A stretch of 64,000 bases of DNA from Auanema rhodensis (Eukaryota; Nematoda; Chromadorea; Rhabditida; Rhabditidae), in NCBI GenBank assembly GCA_964057225.1, contig OZ059897.1, positions 10,540,001 through 10,604,000 on the forward strand, read 5' to 3'. Shown here piece after piece: positions 39,387 to 51,599 of the stretch (its first letter is position 1; each line of letters opens with the position of its first letter). The translations under genes were made by a program, and so were the position numbers. The notes beneath the pieces are model-generated. The model did no database searches. It saw nothing but the letters and a program-made list of their open reading frames with translations, and was not told where the DNA came from.

Positions 39387-41636
39387 TTTTTTGTTTTGAA
39401 ATTTAAATGCTATAAAATTATTGCTTGCTTGTCATGTTAGATTTGTTTAATTCAAATACTTATTTAAGTTCTAACAATTTTTGATTTAATCACGTTCAAT
39501 TAACTGTATTGTTTTCAAAAATAAAAACAAAATTCAATTTCTGTTCATTGAATTAGAATTTTCAGGTTGTCACACAGAAATTGAAGAATCTTAGTTCAAT
39601 TCAGTAACAATGAACACACTAACTTCGTTAAGTTGTTGTAATATCGGCCCAAGTAATATAGTGGTTAGTACTCCACGTTGTGGCCGTGGCGACACAGATT
39701 CGATTCCTGTCTTGGACATTTTTTGTTTTGAAATTAAAATGCTACAAAATTATTGCTTGCTTGTCATGTTAGATTTCTTTAATTTGAATACTTATTTAAG
39801 TTATAACAATTTTCGACTTAATCACGTTCAATCAACTGTATTGTTTTCAAAAATGAAGACAAAATTCAATTTCTGTTCATTGAATTAGAATTTTCATGTT
39901 GTCACACAGAAATTGAAGAATCTTAGTTTAATTCAGTAACAATGAACACACTAACTTTGTTAAGTTGTTGTAATATCGGCCCAAGTAATATAGTGGTTAG
40001 TACTCCACGTTGTGGCCGTGGCGACACAGATTCGATTCCTGTCTTGGACATTTTTTGTTTTGAAATTAAAATGCTATAAACATATTGCTTGCTTGTCATG
40101 TTAGATTTCTTTAATTCAAATACATATTTAAGTTCTAACAATTTTTGATTTAATCACGTTCAATTAACTGTATTGTTTCAAAAATAAAGACATCTTTCAA
40201 TTTCTGGTCATTGAATTAGAATTTTCATGTTGTCACACAGAAATTGAAGAATCTTAGTTTAATTCAGTAACAATGAACACACTAACTTTGTTAAGTTGTT
40301 GTAATATCGGCCCAAGTAATATAGTGGTTAGTACTCCACGTTGTGGCCGTGGCGACACAGATTCGATTCCTGTCTTGGACATTTTTTGTTTTGAAATTAA
40401 AATGCTACAAAATTATTGCTTGCTTGTCATGTTAGATTTCTTTAATTCAAATACATATTTAAGTTCTAACAATTTTTGATTTAATCACGTTCAATTAACT
40501 GTATTGTTTCAAAAATAAAGACATCTTTCAATTTCTGGTCATTGAATTAGAATTTTCATGTTGTCACACAGAAATTGAAGAATCTTAGTTTAATTCAGTA
40601 ACAATGAACACACTAACTTTGTTAAGTTGTTGTAATATCGGCCCAAGTAATATAGTGGTTAGTACTCCACGTTGTGGCCGTGGCGACACAGATTCGATTC
40701 CTGTCTTGGACATTTTTTGTTTTGAAATTAAAATGCTATAAACATATTGCTTGCTTGTCATGTTAGATTTCTTTAATTTGAATACTTATTTAAGTTATAA
40801 CAATTTTCGATTTAATCACGTTCAATCAACTGTATTGTTTTCAAAAATAAAGACATCTTTCAATTTCTGGTCATTGAATTAGAATTTTCATGTTGTCACA
40901 CAGAAATTGAAGAATCTTAGTTTAATTCAGTAACAATGAACACACTAACTTTGTTAAGTTGTTGTAATATCGGCCCAAGTAATATAGTGGTTAGTACTCC
41001 ACGTTGTGGCCGTGGCGATACAGATTCGATTCCTGTCTTGGACATTTTTTGTTTTGAAATTAAAATGCTATAAACATATTGCTTGCTTGTCATGTTAGAT
41101 TTCTTTAATTCAAATACATATTTAAGTTCTAACAATTTTTGATTTAATCACGTTCAATTAACTGTATTGTTTTCAAAAATAAAGACATCTTTCAATTTCT
41201 GGTCATTGAATTAGAATTTTCATGTTGTCACACAGAAATTGAAGAATCTTAGTTTAATTCAGTAACAATGAACACACTAACTTTGTGAAGTTGTTGTAAT
41301 ATCGGCCCAAGTAATATAGTGGTTAGTACTCCACGTTGTGGCCGTGGCGACACAGATTCGATTCCTGTCTTGGACATTTTTTGTTTTGAAATTAAAATGC
41401 TATAAACATATTGCTTGCTTGTCATGTTAGATTTCTTTAATTCAAATACATATTTAAGTTCTATCAATTTTCGATTTAATCACGTTCAATCAACTGTATT
41501 GTTTTCAAAAATAAAGACATCTTTCAATTTCTGGTCATTGAATTAGAATTTTCATGTTGTCACACAGAAATTGAAGAATCTTTGTTCATTTCAGTAACAA
41601 TGAACACACTAACTTTGTTAAGTTGTTGTAATATTG

Positions 41637-41708
41637 GCCCAAGTAGTATAGTGGTTAGTACTCCACGTTGTGGCCGTGGCGACACAGGTTCGATTCCTGT
41701 CTTGGGCA
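41637..41708 (+). tRNA. tRNA-His (GTG), intact
   Basis: Same 72 nt. Same leader and trailer type as 39315. It is preceded by a spacer with CTATCAATTTTCG and CTTTGTTC, a combination that recurs at 43.4-44.6 kb. Confidence 0.93.
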
Positions 41709-43628
41709 TTTTTTGTTTTGAAATTTAAATGCTATAAAATTATTGCTTGCTTGTCATGTTAGATTTGTTTAATTCAAATACTTATTTAAGTTCTAACAAT
41801 TTTTGATTTAATCACGTTCAATTAACTGTATTGTTTTCAAAAATAAAAACAAAATTCAATTTCTGTTCATTGAATTAGAATTTTCAGGTTGTCACACAGA
41901 AATTGAAGAATCTTAGTTCAATTCAGTAACAATGAACACACTAACTTCGTTAAGTTGTTGTAATATCGGCCCAAGTAATATAGTGGTTAGTACTCCACGT
42001 TGTGGCCGTGGCGACACAGATTCGATTCCTGTCTTGGACATTTTTTGTTTTGAAATTAAAATGCTACAAAATTATTGCTTGCTTGTCATGTTAGATTTCT
42101 TTAATTTGAATACTTATTTAAGTTATAACAATTTTCGACTTAATCACGTTCAATCAACTGTATTGTTTTCAAAAATGAAGACAAAATTCAATTTCTGTTC
42201 ATTGAATTAGAATTTTCATGTTGTCACACAGAAATTGAAGAATCTTAGTTTAATTCAGTAACAATGAACACACTAACTTTGTTAAGTTGTTGTAATATCG
42301 GCCCAAGTAATATAGTGGTTAGTACTCCACGTTGTGGCCGTGGCGACACAGATTCGATTCCTGTCTTGGACATTTTTTGTTTTGAAATTAAAATGCTACA
42401 AAATTATTGCTTGCTTGTCATGTTAGATTTCTTTAATTCAAATACATATTTAAGTTCTAACAATTTTTGATTTAATCACGTTCAATTAACTGTATTGTTT
42501 TCAAAAATAAAGACATCTTTCAATTTCTGGTCATTGAATTAGAATTTTCATGTTGTCACACAGAAATTGAAGAATCTTAGTTTAATTCAGTAACAATGAA
42601 CACACTAACTTTGTTAAGTTGTTGTAATATCGGCCCAAGTAATATAGTGGTTAGTACTCCACGTTGTGGCCGTGGCGACACAGATTCGATTCCTGTCTTG
42701 GACATTTTTTGTTTTGAAATTAAAATGCTATAAACATATTGCTTGCTTGTCATGTTAGATTTCTTTAATTTGAATACTTATTTAAGTTATAACAATTTTC
42801 GATTTAATCACGTTCAATCAACTGTATTGTTTTCAAAAATAAAGACATCTTTCAATTTCTGGTCATTGAATTAGAATTTTCATGTTGTCACACAGAAATT
42901 GAAGAATCTTAGTTTAATTCAGTAACAATGAACACACTAACTTTGTTAAGTTGTTGTAATATCGGCCCAAGTAATATAGTGGTTAGTACTCCACGTTGTG
43001 GCCGTGGCGATACAGATTCGATTCCTGTCTTGGACATTTTTTGTTTTGAAATTAAAATGCTATAAACATATTGCTTGCTTGTCATGTTAGATTTCTTTAA
43101 TTCAAATACATATTTAAGTTCTAACAATTTTTGATTTAATCACGTTCAATTAACTGTATTGTTTTCAAAAATAAAGACAAAATTCAATTTCTGTTCATTG
43201 AATTAGAATTATCATGTTGTCACACAGAAATTGAAGAATCTTAGTTCATTTCAGTAACAATGAACAAAATAACTTTGTTTAGTTGTTGTAATATCGGCCC
43301 AAGTAGTATAGTGGTTAGTACTCCACGTTGTGGCCGTGGCGACACAGATTCGATTCCTGTCTTGGGCATTTTTTGTTTTGAAATTAAAATGCTATAAACA
43401 TATTGCTTGCTTGTCATGTTAGATTTGTTTAATTCAAATACTTAATTAAGTTCTATCAATTTTCGATTTAATCACGTTCAATCAACTGTATTGTTTTCAA
43501 AAATAAAGACATCTTTCAATTTCTGGTCATTGAATTAGAATTTTCATGTTGTCACACAGAAATTGAAGAATCTTTGTTCATTTCAGTAACAATGAACACA
43601 CTAACTTTGTTAAGTTGTTGTAATATCG

Positions 43629-43700
43629 GCCCAAGTAGTATAGTGGTTAGTACTCCACGTTGTGGCCGTGGCGACACAGGTTCGATTCCTGTCTTGGGCA
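43629..43700 (+). tRNA. tRNA-His (GTG), intact
   Basis: Same 72 nt. Flank lineage 3 (ATCGG, AAATTAAAATG). From here rightwards intact copies become frequent again. Confidence 0.93.
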
Positions 43701-44624
43701 TTTTTTGTTTTGAAATTAAAATGCTATAAAATTATTGCTTGCTTGTCTTGTTAGATTTCTTTAATTTGAATACTTATTCAAGTTATAACAATTTTCGATT
43801 TAATCACGTTCAATCAACTGTATTGTTTTCAAAAATAAAGACAAAATTCAATTTCTGTTCATTGAATTAGAATTTTCATGTTGTCACACAGAAATTGAAG
43901 AATCTTAGTTCAATTCAGTAACAATGAACACACTAACTTTGTTAAGTTGTTGTAATATCGGCCCAAGTAATATAGTGGTTAGTACTCCACGTTGTGGCCG
44001 TGGCGACACAGATTCGATTCCTGTCTTGGACATTTTTTGTTTTGAAATTAAAATGCTATAAACATATTGCTTGCTTGTCATGTTAGATTTCTTTAATTCA
44101 AATACATATTTAAGTTCTAACAATTTTTGATTTAATCACGTTCAATTAACTGTATTGTTTTCAAAAATAAAGACAAAATTCAATTTCTGTTCATTGAATT
44201 AGAATTATCATGTTGTCACACAGAAATTGAAGAATCTTAGTTCATTTCAGTAACAATGAACACAATAACTTTGTTTAGTTGTTGTAATATCGGCCCAAGT
44301 AGTATAGTGGTTAGTACTCCACGTTGTGGCCGTGGCGACACAGATTCGATTCCTGTCTTGGGCATTTTTTGTTTTGAAATTAAAATGCTATAAACATATT
44401 GCTTGCTTGTCATGTTAGATTTGTTTAATTCAAATACTTATTTAAGTTCTATCAATTTTCGATTTAATCACGTTCAATCAACTGTATTGTTTACAAAAAT
44501 AAAGACATCTTTCAATTTCTGGTCATTGAATTAGAATTTTCATGTTGTCACGCAGAAATTGAAGAATCTTTGTTCATTTCAGTAACAATGAACACACTAA
44601 CTTTGTTAAGTTGTTGTAATATCG

Positions 44625-44696
44625 GCCCAAGTAGTATAGTGGTTAGTACTCCACGTTGTGGCCGTGGCGACACAGGTTCGATTCCTGTCTTGGGCA
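44625..44696 (+). tRNA. tRNA-His (GTG), intact
   Basis: Same 72 nt. Three-unit (996-bp) partner of 43629 with the same flanks. The preceding spacer has private changes TTTACAAAA and CACGCAGAAATTG, the latter next to the conserved inverted repeat. Confidence 0.93.
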
Positions 44697-45288
44697 TTTT
44701 TTGTTTTGAAATTAAAATGCTATAAAATTATTGCTTGCTTGTCTTGTTAGATTTCTTTAATTTGAATACTTATTCAAGTTATAACAATTTTCGATTTAAT
44801 CACGTTCAATCAACTGTATTGTTTTCAAAAATAAAGACAAAATTCAATTTCTGTTCATTGAATTAGAATTTTCATGTTGTCACACAGAAATTGAAGAATC
44901 TTAGTTCAATTCAGTAACAATGAACACACTAACTTTGTTAAGTTGTTGTAATATCGGCCCAATTAATATAGTGGTTAGTACTCCACGTTGTGGCCGTGGC
45001 GACACAGATTCGATTCCTGTTTTGGGCATTTTTTGTTTTGAAATTTAAATGCTATAAATTTATTGCTTGCTTGTCATGTTAGATTTCTTTAATTTGAATA
45101 CTTATTCAAGTTATAACAATTTTCGATTTAATCACGTTCAATCAACTGTATTGTTTTCAAAAATAAAGACAAAATTCAATTTCTGTTCATTGAATTAGAA
45201 TTTTCATGTTGTCACACAGAAATTGAAGAATCTTAGTTCATTTCAGTAACAATGAACACACTAGCTTTGTTAAGTTGTTGTAATATTG

Positions 45289-45360
45289 GCCCAAGTAGTA
45301 TAGTGGTTAGTACTCCACGTTGTGGCCGTGGCGACACAGGTTCGATTCCTGTCTTGGGCA
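45289..45360 (+). tRNA. tRNA-His (GTG), intact
   Basis: Same 72 nt. Leader of lineage 1 (CTAGCTTT, TATTGG) joined to a lineage 3 trailer (AAATTAAAATG), a visible recombinant unit. Confidence 0.93.
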
Positions 45361-45952
45361 TTTTTTGTTTTGAAATTAAAATGCTATAAACATATTGCTT
45401 GCTTGTCATGTTAGATTTCTTTAATTCAAATACATATTTAAGTTCTAACAATTTTTGATTTAATCACGTTCAATTAACTGTATTGTTTTCAAAAATAAAG
45501 ACATCTTTCAATTTCTGGTCATTGAATTAGAATTTTCATGTTGTCACACAGAAATTGAAGAATCTTAGTTCATTTCAGTAACAATGAACACACTAACTTC
45601 GTTAAGTTGTTGTAATATCGGCCCAAGTAGTATAGTGGTTAGTACTCCACGTTGTGGCCGTGGCGACACAGATTCGATTCCTGTCTTGGGCATTTTTTGT
45701 TTTGAAATTAAAATGCTATAAACATATTGCTTGCTTGTCATGTTAGATTTGTTTAATTCAAATACTTATTTAAGTTCTATCAATTTTCGATTTAATCACG
45801 TTCAATCAACTGTATTGTTTTCAAAAATAAAGACATCTTTCAATTTCTGGTCATTGAATTAGAATTTTCATGTTGTCACACAGAAATTGAAGAATCTTAG
45901 TTCATTTCAGTAACAATGAACACACTAACTTTGTTAAGTTGTTGTAATATTG

Positions 45953-46024
45953 GCCCAAGTAGTATAGTGGTTAGTACTCCACGTTGTGGCCGTGGCGACA
46001 CAGGTTCGATTCCTGTCTTGGGCA
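45953..46024 (+). tRNA. tRNA-His (GTG), intact body, interrupted terminator
   Basis: Same 72 nt, but the T6 run after the discriminator is broken by a G (GGCATTGTTTGTTTTG). The first T run of four or more is therefore displaced about 9 nt downstream. If transcribed, its 3' trailer should be longer than that of every other copy. Confidence 0.91.
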
Positions 46025-46617
46025 TTGTTTGTTTTGAAATTTAAATGCTATAAAATTATTGCTTGCTTGTCATGTTAGATTTGTTTAATTCAAATACTTA
46101 TTTAAGTTCTAACAATTTTTGATTTAATCACGTTCAATTAACTGTATTGTTTTCAAAAATAAAAACAAAATTCAATTTCTGTTCATTGAATTAGAATTTT
46201 CATGTTGTCACACAGAAATTGAAGAATCTTAGTTCAATTCAGTAACAATGAACACACTAACTTCGTTAAGTTGTTGTAATATCGGCCCAAGTAATATAGT
46301 GGTTAGTACTCCACGTTGTGGCCGTGGCGACACAGATTCGATTCCTGTTTTGGGCATTTTTTGTTTTGAAATTTAAATGCTATAAAATTATTGCTTGCTT
46401 GTCATGTTAGATTTTTTTTAATTTGAATACTTATTCAAGTTATAACAATTTTCGATTTAATCACGTTCAATCAACTGTATTGTTTTCAAAAATAAAGACA
46501 TCTTTCAATTTCTGGTCATTGAATTAGAATTTTCATGTTGTCACACAGAAATTGAAGAATCTCAGTTCATTTCAGTAACAATGAAAACACTAACTTTGTT
46601 AAGTTGTTGTAATATCG

Positions 46618-46689
46618 GCCCAAGTAGTATAGTGGTTAGTACTCCACGTTGTGGCCGTGGCGACACAGGTTCGATTCCTGTCTTGGGCA
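46618..46689 (+). tRNA. tRNA-His (GTG), intact
   Basis: Same 72 nt. The leader carries AATGAAAACAC instead of AATGAACACAC. 333 bp from its left neighbour owing to an extra T in the spacer T-run near 46415, the same type of change as before 4215. Confidence 0.93.
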
Positions 46690-47281
46690 TTTTTTGTTTT
46701 GAAATTAAAATGCTATAAAATTATTGCTTGCTTGTCTTGTTAGATTTCTTTAATTTGAATACTTATTCAAGTTATAACAATTTTCGATTTAATCACGTTC
46801 AATCAACTGTATTGTTTTCAAAAATAAAGACAAAATTCAATTTCTGTTCATTGAATTAGAATTTTCATGTTGTCACACAGAAATTGAAGAATCTTAGTTC
46901 AATTCAGTAACAATGAACACACTAACTTTGTTAAGTTGTTGTAATATCGGCCCAATTAATATAGTGGTTAGTACTCCACGTTGTGGCCGTGGCGACACAG
47001 ATTCGATTCCTGTTTTGGGCATTTTTTGTTTTGAAATTTAAATGCTATAAATTTATTGCTTGCTTGTCATGTTAGATTTCTTTAATTTGAATACTTATTC
47101 AAGTTATAACAATTTTCGATTTAATCACGTTCAATCAACTGTATTGTTTTCAAAAATAAAGACAAAATTCAATTTCTGTTCATTGAATTAGAATTTTCAT
47201 GTTGTCACACAGAAATTGAAGAATCTTAGTTCATTTCAGTAACAATGAACACACTAGCTTTGTTAAGTTGTTGTAATATTG

Positions 47282-47353
47282 GCCCAAGTAGTATAGTGGT
47301 TAGTACTCCACGTTGTGGCCGTGGCGACACAGGTTCGATTCCTGTCTTGGGCA
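47282..47353 (+). tRNA. tRNA-His (GTG), intact
   Basis: Same 72 nt. Leader CTAGCTTT/TATTGG with trailer AAATTAAAATG, as at 45289. Part of the two-unit alternation at 44.6-48.0 kb. Confidence 0.93.
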
Positions 47354-47945
47354 TTTTTTGTTTTGAAATTAAAATGCTATAAAATTATTGCTTGCTTGTC
47401 TTGTTAGATTTCTTTAATTTGAATACTTATTCAAGTTATAACAATTTTCGATTTAATCACGTTCAATCAACTGTATTGTTTTCAAAAATAAAGACAAAAT
47501 TCAATTTCTGTTCATTGAATTAGAATTTTCATGTTGTCACACAGAAATTGAAGAATCTTAGTTCAATTCAGTAACAATGAACACACTAACTTTGTTAAGT
47601 TGTTGTAATATCGGCCCAAGTAATATAGTGGTTAGTACTCCACGTTGTGGCCGTGGCGACACAGATTCGATTCCTGTCTTGGGCATTTTTTGTTTTGAAA
47701 TTAAAATGCTACAAAATTATTGCTTGCTTGTCATGTTAGATTTCTTTAATTTGAATACTTATTTAAGTTATAACAATTTTCGATTTAATCACGTTCAATC
47801 AACTGTATTGTTTTCAAAAATAAAGACAAAATTCAATTTCTGTTCATTGAATTAGAATTTTCATGTTGTCACACAGAAATTGAAGAATCTTAGTTCAATT
47901 CAGTAACAATGAACACACTAACTTTGTTAAGTTGTTGTAATATTG

Positions 47946-48017
47946 GCCCAAGTAGTATAGTGGTTAGTACTCCACGTTGTGGCCGTGGCGACACAGGTTC
48001 GATTCCTGTCTTGGGCA
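47946..48017 (+). tRNA. tRNA-His (GTG), intact
   Basis: Same 72 nt. Leader CTAACTTT/TATTGG, trailer AAATTAAAATG. Last member of the two-unit alternation; the next locus (48278) is the only one with a changed anticodon. Confidence 0.93.
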
Positions 48018-48277
48018 TTTTTTGTTTTGAAATTAAAATGCTATAAAATTATTGCTTGCTTGTCTTGTTAGATTTCTTTAATTTGAATACTTATTCAAGT
48101 TATAACAATTTTCGATTTAATCACGTTCAATCAACTGTATTGTTTTCAAAAATAAAGACAAAATTCAATTTCTGTTCATTGAATTAGAATTTTCATGTTG
48201 TCACACAGAAATTGAAGAATCTTAGTTCAATTCAGTAACAATAAACACACTAACTTTGTTAAGTTGTTGTAATATCG

Positions 48278-48349
48278 GCCCAAGTAATATAGTGGTTAGT
48301 ACTCCACGTTATGGCCGTGGCGACACAGATTCGATTCCTGTCTTGGACA
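48278..48349 (+). pseudogene. tRNA-His-like copy with ATG anticodon
   Basis: Class II copy (A10, A53, A71) in which base 34 is A instead of G (loop TTATGGC), at position 48311. It is the only one of 181 loci with an altered anticodon. A34 could be deaminated to inosine, but the stem and promoter defects make a working tRNA unlikely. Confidence 0.8.
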
Positions 48350-49605
48350 TTTTTTGTTTTGAAATTAAAATGCTACAAAATTATTGCTTGCTTGTCATGT
48401 AAGATTTCTTTAATATGAATACTTATTTAAGTTTTAACAATTTTCGATTTAATCACGTTCAATCAACTGTATTGTTTTCAAAAATAAAGACAAAATTCAA
48501 TTTCTGTTCATTGAATTAGAATTTTCATGTTGTCACACAGAAATTGAAGAATCTTAGTTCAATTCAGTAACAATGAACACACTAACTTTGTTAAGTTGTT
48601 TTAATATCGGCTCAAGTAATATAGTGGTTAGTACTCCACGTTGTGGCCGCGGTGACACAGATTCGATTCCTGTTTTGGGCATTTTTTGTTTTGAAATTTA
48701 AATGCTATAAAATTATTGCTTGCTTGTCATGTTAGATTTCTTTAATTTGAATACTTATTCAAGTTATAACAATTTTCGATTTAATCACGTTCAATCAACT
48801 GTATTGTTTTCAAAAATAAAGACAAAATTCAATTTCTGTTCATTGAATTAGAATTTTCATGTTGTCACACAGAAATTGAAGAATCTTAGTTCAATTCAGT
48901 AACAATGAACACACTAACTTTGTTAAGTTGTTGTAATATCGGCCCAAGTAATATAGTGGTTAGTACTCTACGTTGTGGCCGTGGCGACACAGATTCGATT
49001 CCTGTCTTGGACATTTTTTGTTTTGAAATTAAAATGCTACAAAATTATTGCTTGCTTGTCATGTTTGATTTCTTTAATTTGAATACTTATTTAAGTTATA
49101 ACAATTTTCGATTTAATCACGTTCAATCAACTGTATAGTTTTCAAAAATGAAGACAAAATTCAATTTCTGTTCATTGAATTAGAATTTTCATGTTGTCAC
49201 ACAGAAATTGAAGAATCTTAGTTTAATTCAGTAACAATGAACACACTAACTTTGTTAAGTTGTTGTAATATCGGCCCAAGTAATATAGTGGTTAGTACTC
49301 CACGTTGTGGCCCTGGCGACACAGATTCGATTCCTGTCTTGGATATTTTTTGTTTTGAAATTTAAATGCTATAAAATTATTGCTTGCTTGTCATGTTAGA
49401 TTTCTTTAATTTGAATACTTATTTAAGTTATAACAATTTTCGATTTAATCACGTTCAATCAACTGTATTGTTTTCAAAAATGAAGACAAAATTCAATTTC
49501 TGTTCATTGAATTAGAATTATCATGTTGTCACACAGAAATTGAAGAATCTTAGTTCATTTCAGTAACAATGAACACAATAACTTTGTTTAGTTGTTGTAA
49601 TATCG

Positions 49606-49677
49606 GCCCAAGTAGTATAGTGGTTAGTACTCCACGTTGTGGCCGTGGCGACACAGGTTCGATTCCTGTCTTGGGCA
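49606..49677 (+). tRNA. tRNA-His (GTG), intact
   Basis: Same 72 nt. Flank lineage 2. Left-flank member of the block duplicated across the transposon (partner at 58343). Confidence 0.93.
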
Positions 49678-51589
49678 TTTTTTGTTTTGAAATTTAAATG
49701 CTATAAAATTATTGCTTGCTTGTCATGTTAGATTTCTTTAATTTGAATACTTATTCAAGTTATAACAATTTACGATTTAATCACGTTCAATTAACTGTAT
49801 TGTTTTCAAAAATAAAGACAAAATTCAATTTCTGTTCATTGAATTAGAATTATCATGTTGTCACACAGAAATTGAAGAATCTTAGTTCATTTCAGTAACA
49901 ATGAACACACTAACTTTGTTAAGTTGTTGTAATATCGGCCCAAGTAATATAGTGGTTAGTACTCCACGTTGTGGCCGTGGCGACACAGATTCGATTCCTG
50001 TTTTGGGCATTTTTTGTTTTGAAATTTAAATGCTATAAAATTATTGCTTGCTTGTCATGTTAGATTTCTTTAATTTGAATACTTATTCAAGTTATAACAA
50101 TTTTCGATTTAATCACGTTGAATCAACTGTATTGTTTTCAAAAACAAAAGACAAAATTCAATTTCTGTTCATTGAATTAGAATTTTCATGTTGTCACACA
50201 GAAATTGAAGAATCTTAGTTCAATTCAGTAACAATAAACACACTAACTTTGTTAAGTTGTTGTAATATCGGCCCAAGTAATATAGTGGTTAGTACTCCAC
50301 GTTGTGGCCGTGGCGACACAGATTCGATTCCTGTCTTGGACATTTTTTGTTTTGAAATTAAAATGCTACAAAATTATTGCTTGCTTGTCATGTTAGATTT
50401 CTTTAATTTGAATACTTATTTAAGTTATAACAATTTTCGATTTAATCACGTTCAATCAACTGTATTGTTTTCAAAAATAAAGACAAAATTCAATTTCTGT
50501 TCATTGAATTAGAATTTTCATGTTGTCACACAGAAATTGAAGAATCTTAGTTCAATTCAGTAACAATGAACACACTAACTTTGTTAAGTTGTTGTAATAT
50601 TGGCCCAAGTAGTATAGTGGTTAGTACTCCACGTTGTGGCCGCGGTGACACAGATTCGATTCCTGTTTTGGGCATTTTTTGTTTTGAAATTAAAATGCTA
50701 TAAAATTATTGCTTGCTTGTCTTGTTAGATTTCTTTAATTTGAATACTTATTCAAGTTATAACAATTTTCGATTTAATCACGTTCAATCAACTGTATTGT
50801 TTTCAAAAATAAAGACAAAATTCAATTTCTGTTCATTGAATTAGAATTTTCATGTTGTCACACAGAAATTGAAGAATCTTAGTTCAATTCAGTAACAATA
50901 AACACACTAACTTTGTTAAGTTGTTGTAATATCGGCCCAAGTAATATAGTGGTTAGTACTCCACGTTGTGGCCGTGGCGACACAGATTCGATTCCTGTCT
51001 TGGACATTTTTTGTTTTGAAATTAAAATGCTACAAAATTATTGCTTGCTTGTCATGTAAGATTTCTTTAATATGAATACTTATTTAAGTTTTAACAATTT
51101 TCGATTTAATCACGTTCAATCAACTGTATTGTTTTCAAAAATAAAGACAAAATTCAATTTCTGTTCATTGAATTAGAATTTTCATGTTGTCACACAGAAA
51201 TTGAAGAATCTTAGTTCAATTCAGTAACAATGAACACACTAACTTTGTTAAGTTGTTGTAATATCGGCCCAAGTAATATAGTGGTTAGTACTCCACGTTG
51301 TGGCCCTGGCGACACAGATTCGATTCCTGTCTTGGATATTTTTTGTTTTGAAATTTAAATGCTATAAAATTATTGCTTGCTTGTCATGTTAGATTTCTTT
51401 AATTTGAATACTTATTTAAGTTATAACAATTTTCGATTTAATCACGTTCAATCAACTGTATTGTTTTCAAAAATGAAGACAAAATTCAATTTCTGTTCAT
51501 TGAATTAGAATTATCATGTTGTCACACAGAAATTGAAGAATCTTAGTTCATTTCAGTAACAATGAACACAATAACTTTGTTTAGTTGTT

Positions 51590-51599
51590 GTAATATCGG
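51590..51599. repeat. Target site duplication, left copy
   Basis: GTAATATCGG, covering the last 9 leader bases and G1 of the tRNA. The preceding bases match the normal array leader TTGTT. A 9-bp duplication with the element beginning at the last G is also possible. Confidence 0.88.

Larger units (their letters stand above)
230..45692 (+). pseudogene. tRNA-His with only the A53 defect: 7 copies
   Basis: Copies at 230, 5543, 36991, 38983, 43297, 44293 and 45621 have G10 and a fully paired acceptor but A53, so the single lesion is the G53-C61 pair, which is nearly universal in tRNAs and also a key B-box base. These are the least decayed of the A53 group and could be weakly expressed. Confidence 0.75.
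562..47021 (+). pseudogene. tRNA-His pseudogenes with U7/U66 mismatch: 7 copies
   Basis: Copies at 562, 3882, 4547, 5211, 5875, 44957 and 46950 start GCCCAAT and end TTTGGGC, so pair 7-66 is U/U. They also carry A10 and A53. The copy at 4547 has an additional C->T in the T-stem (ATTCTTG). They are found only within 6 kb of the left edge and at 45-47 kb, linking those two regions. Confidence 0.8.
1..51599 (+). repeat. tRNA-His satellite array, left arm (332-bp monomers)
   Basis: Head-to-tail array of a 332-bp AT-rich monomer, each with one tRNA-His(GTG)-like sequence on the + strand. Complete tRNA loci start at 230 and recur every 332 bp up to 51267. The exceptions are +1 bp before 4215, 46618 and 50271, -1 bp before 36659, 40310 and 40641, and a 91-bp deletion before 10100. 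Bases 1-229 are the spacer of a unit whose tRNA lies outside the window. Monomers differ by few substitutions, and these are shared between non-adjacent units, which indicates homogenisation by unequal exchange or conversion. Apart from tRNA, T-run and spacer I see no other gene here. I know of tandem tRNA clusters in Entamoeba and Xenopus, but I do not recognise this satellite. Confidence 0.97.

Noticed and set aside
1-51599. CRISPR-like regular repeat pattern
   Set aside because: The unit is 332 bp with no unique spacers, and each holds a tRNA fold; the host is a eukaryote by intron evidence.
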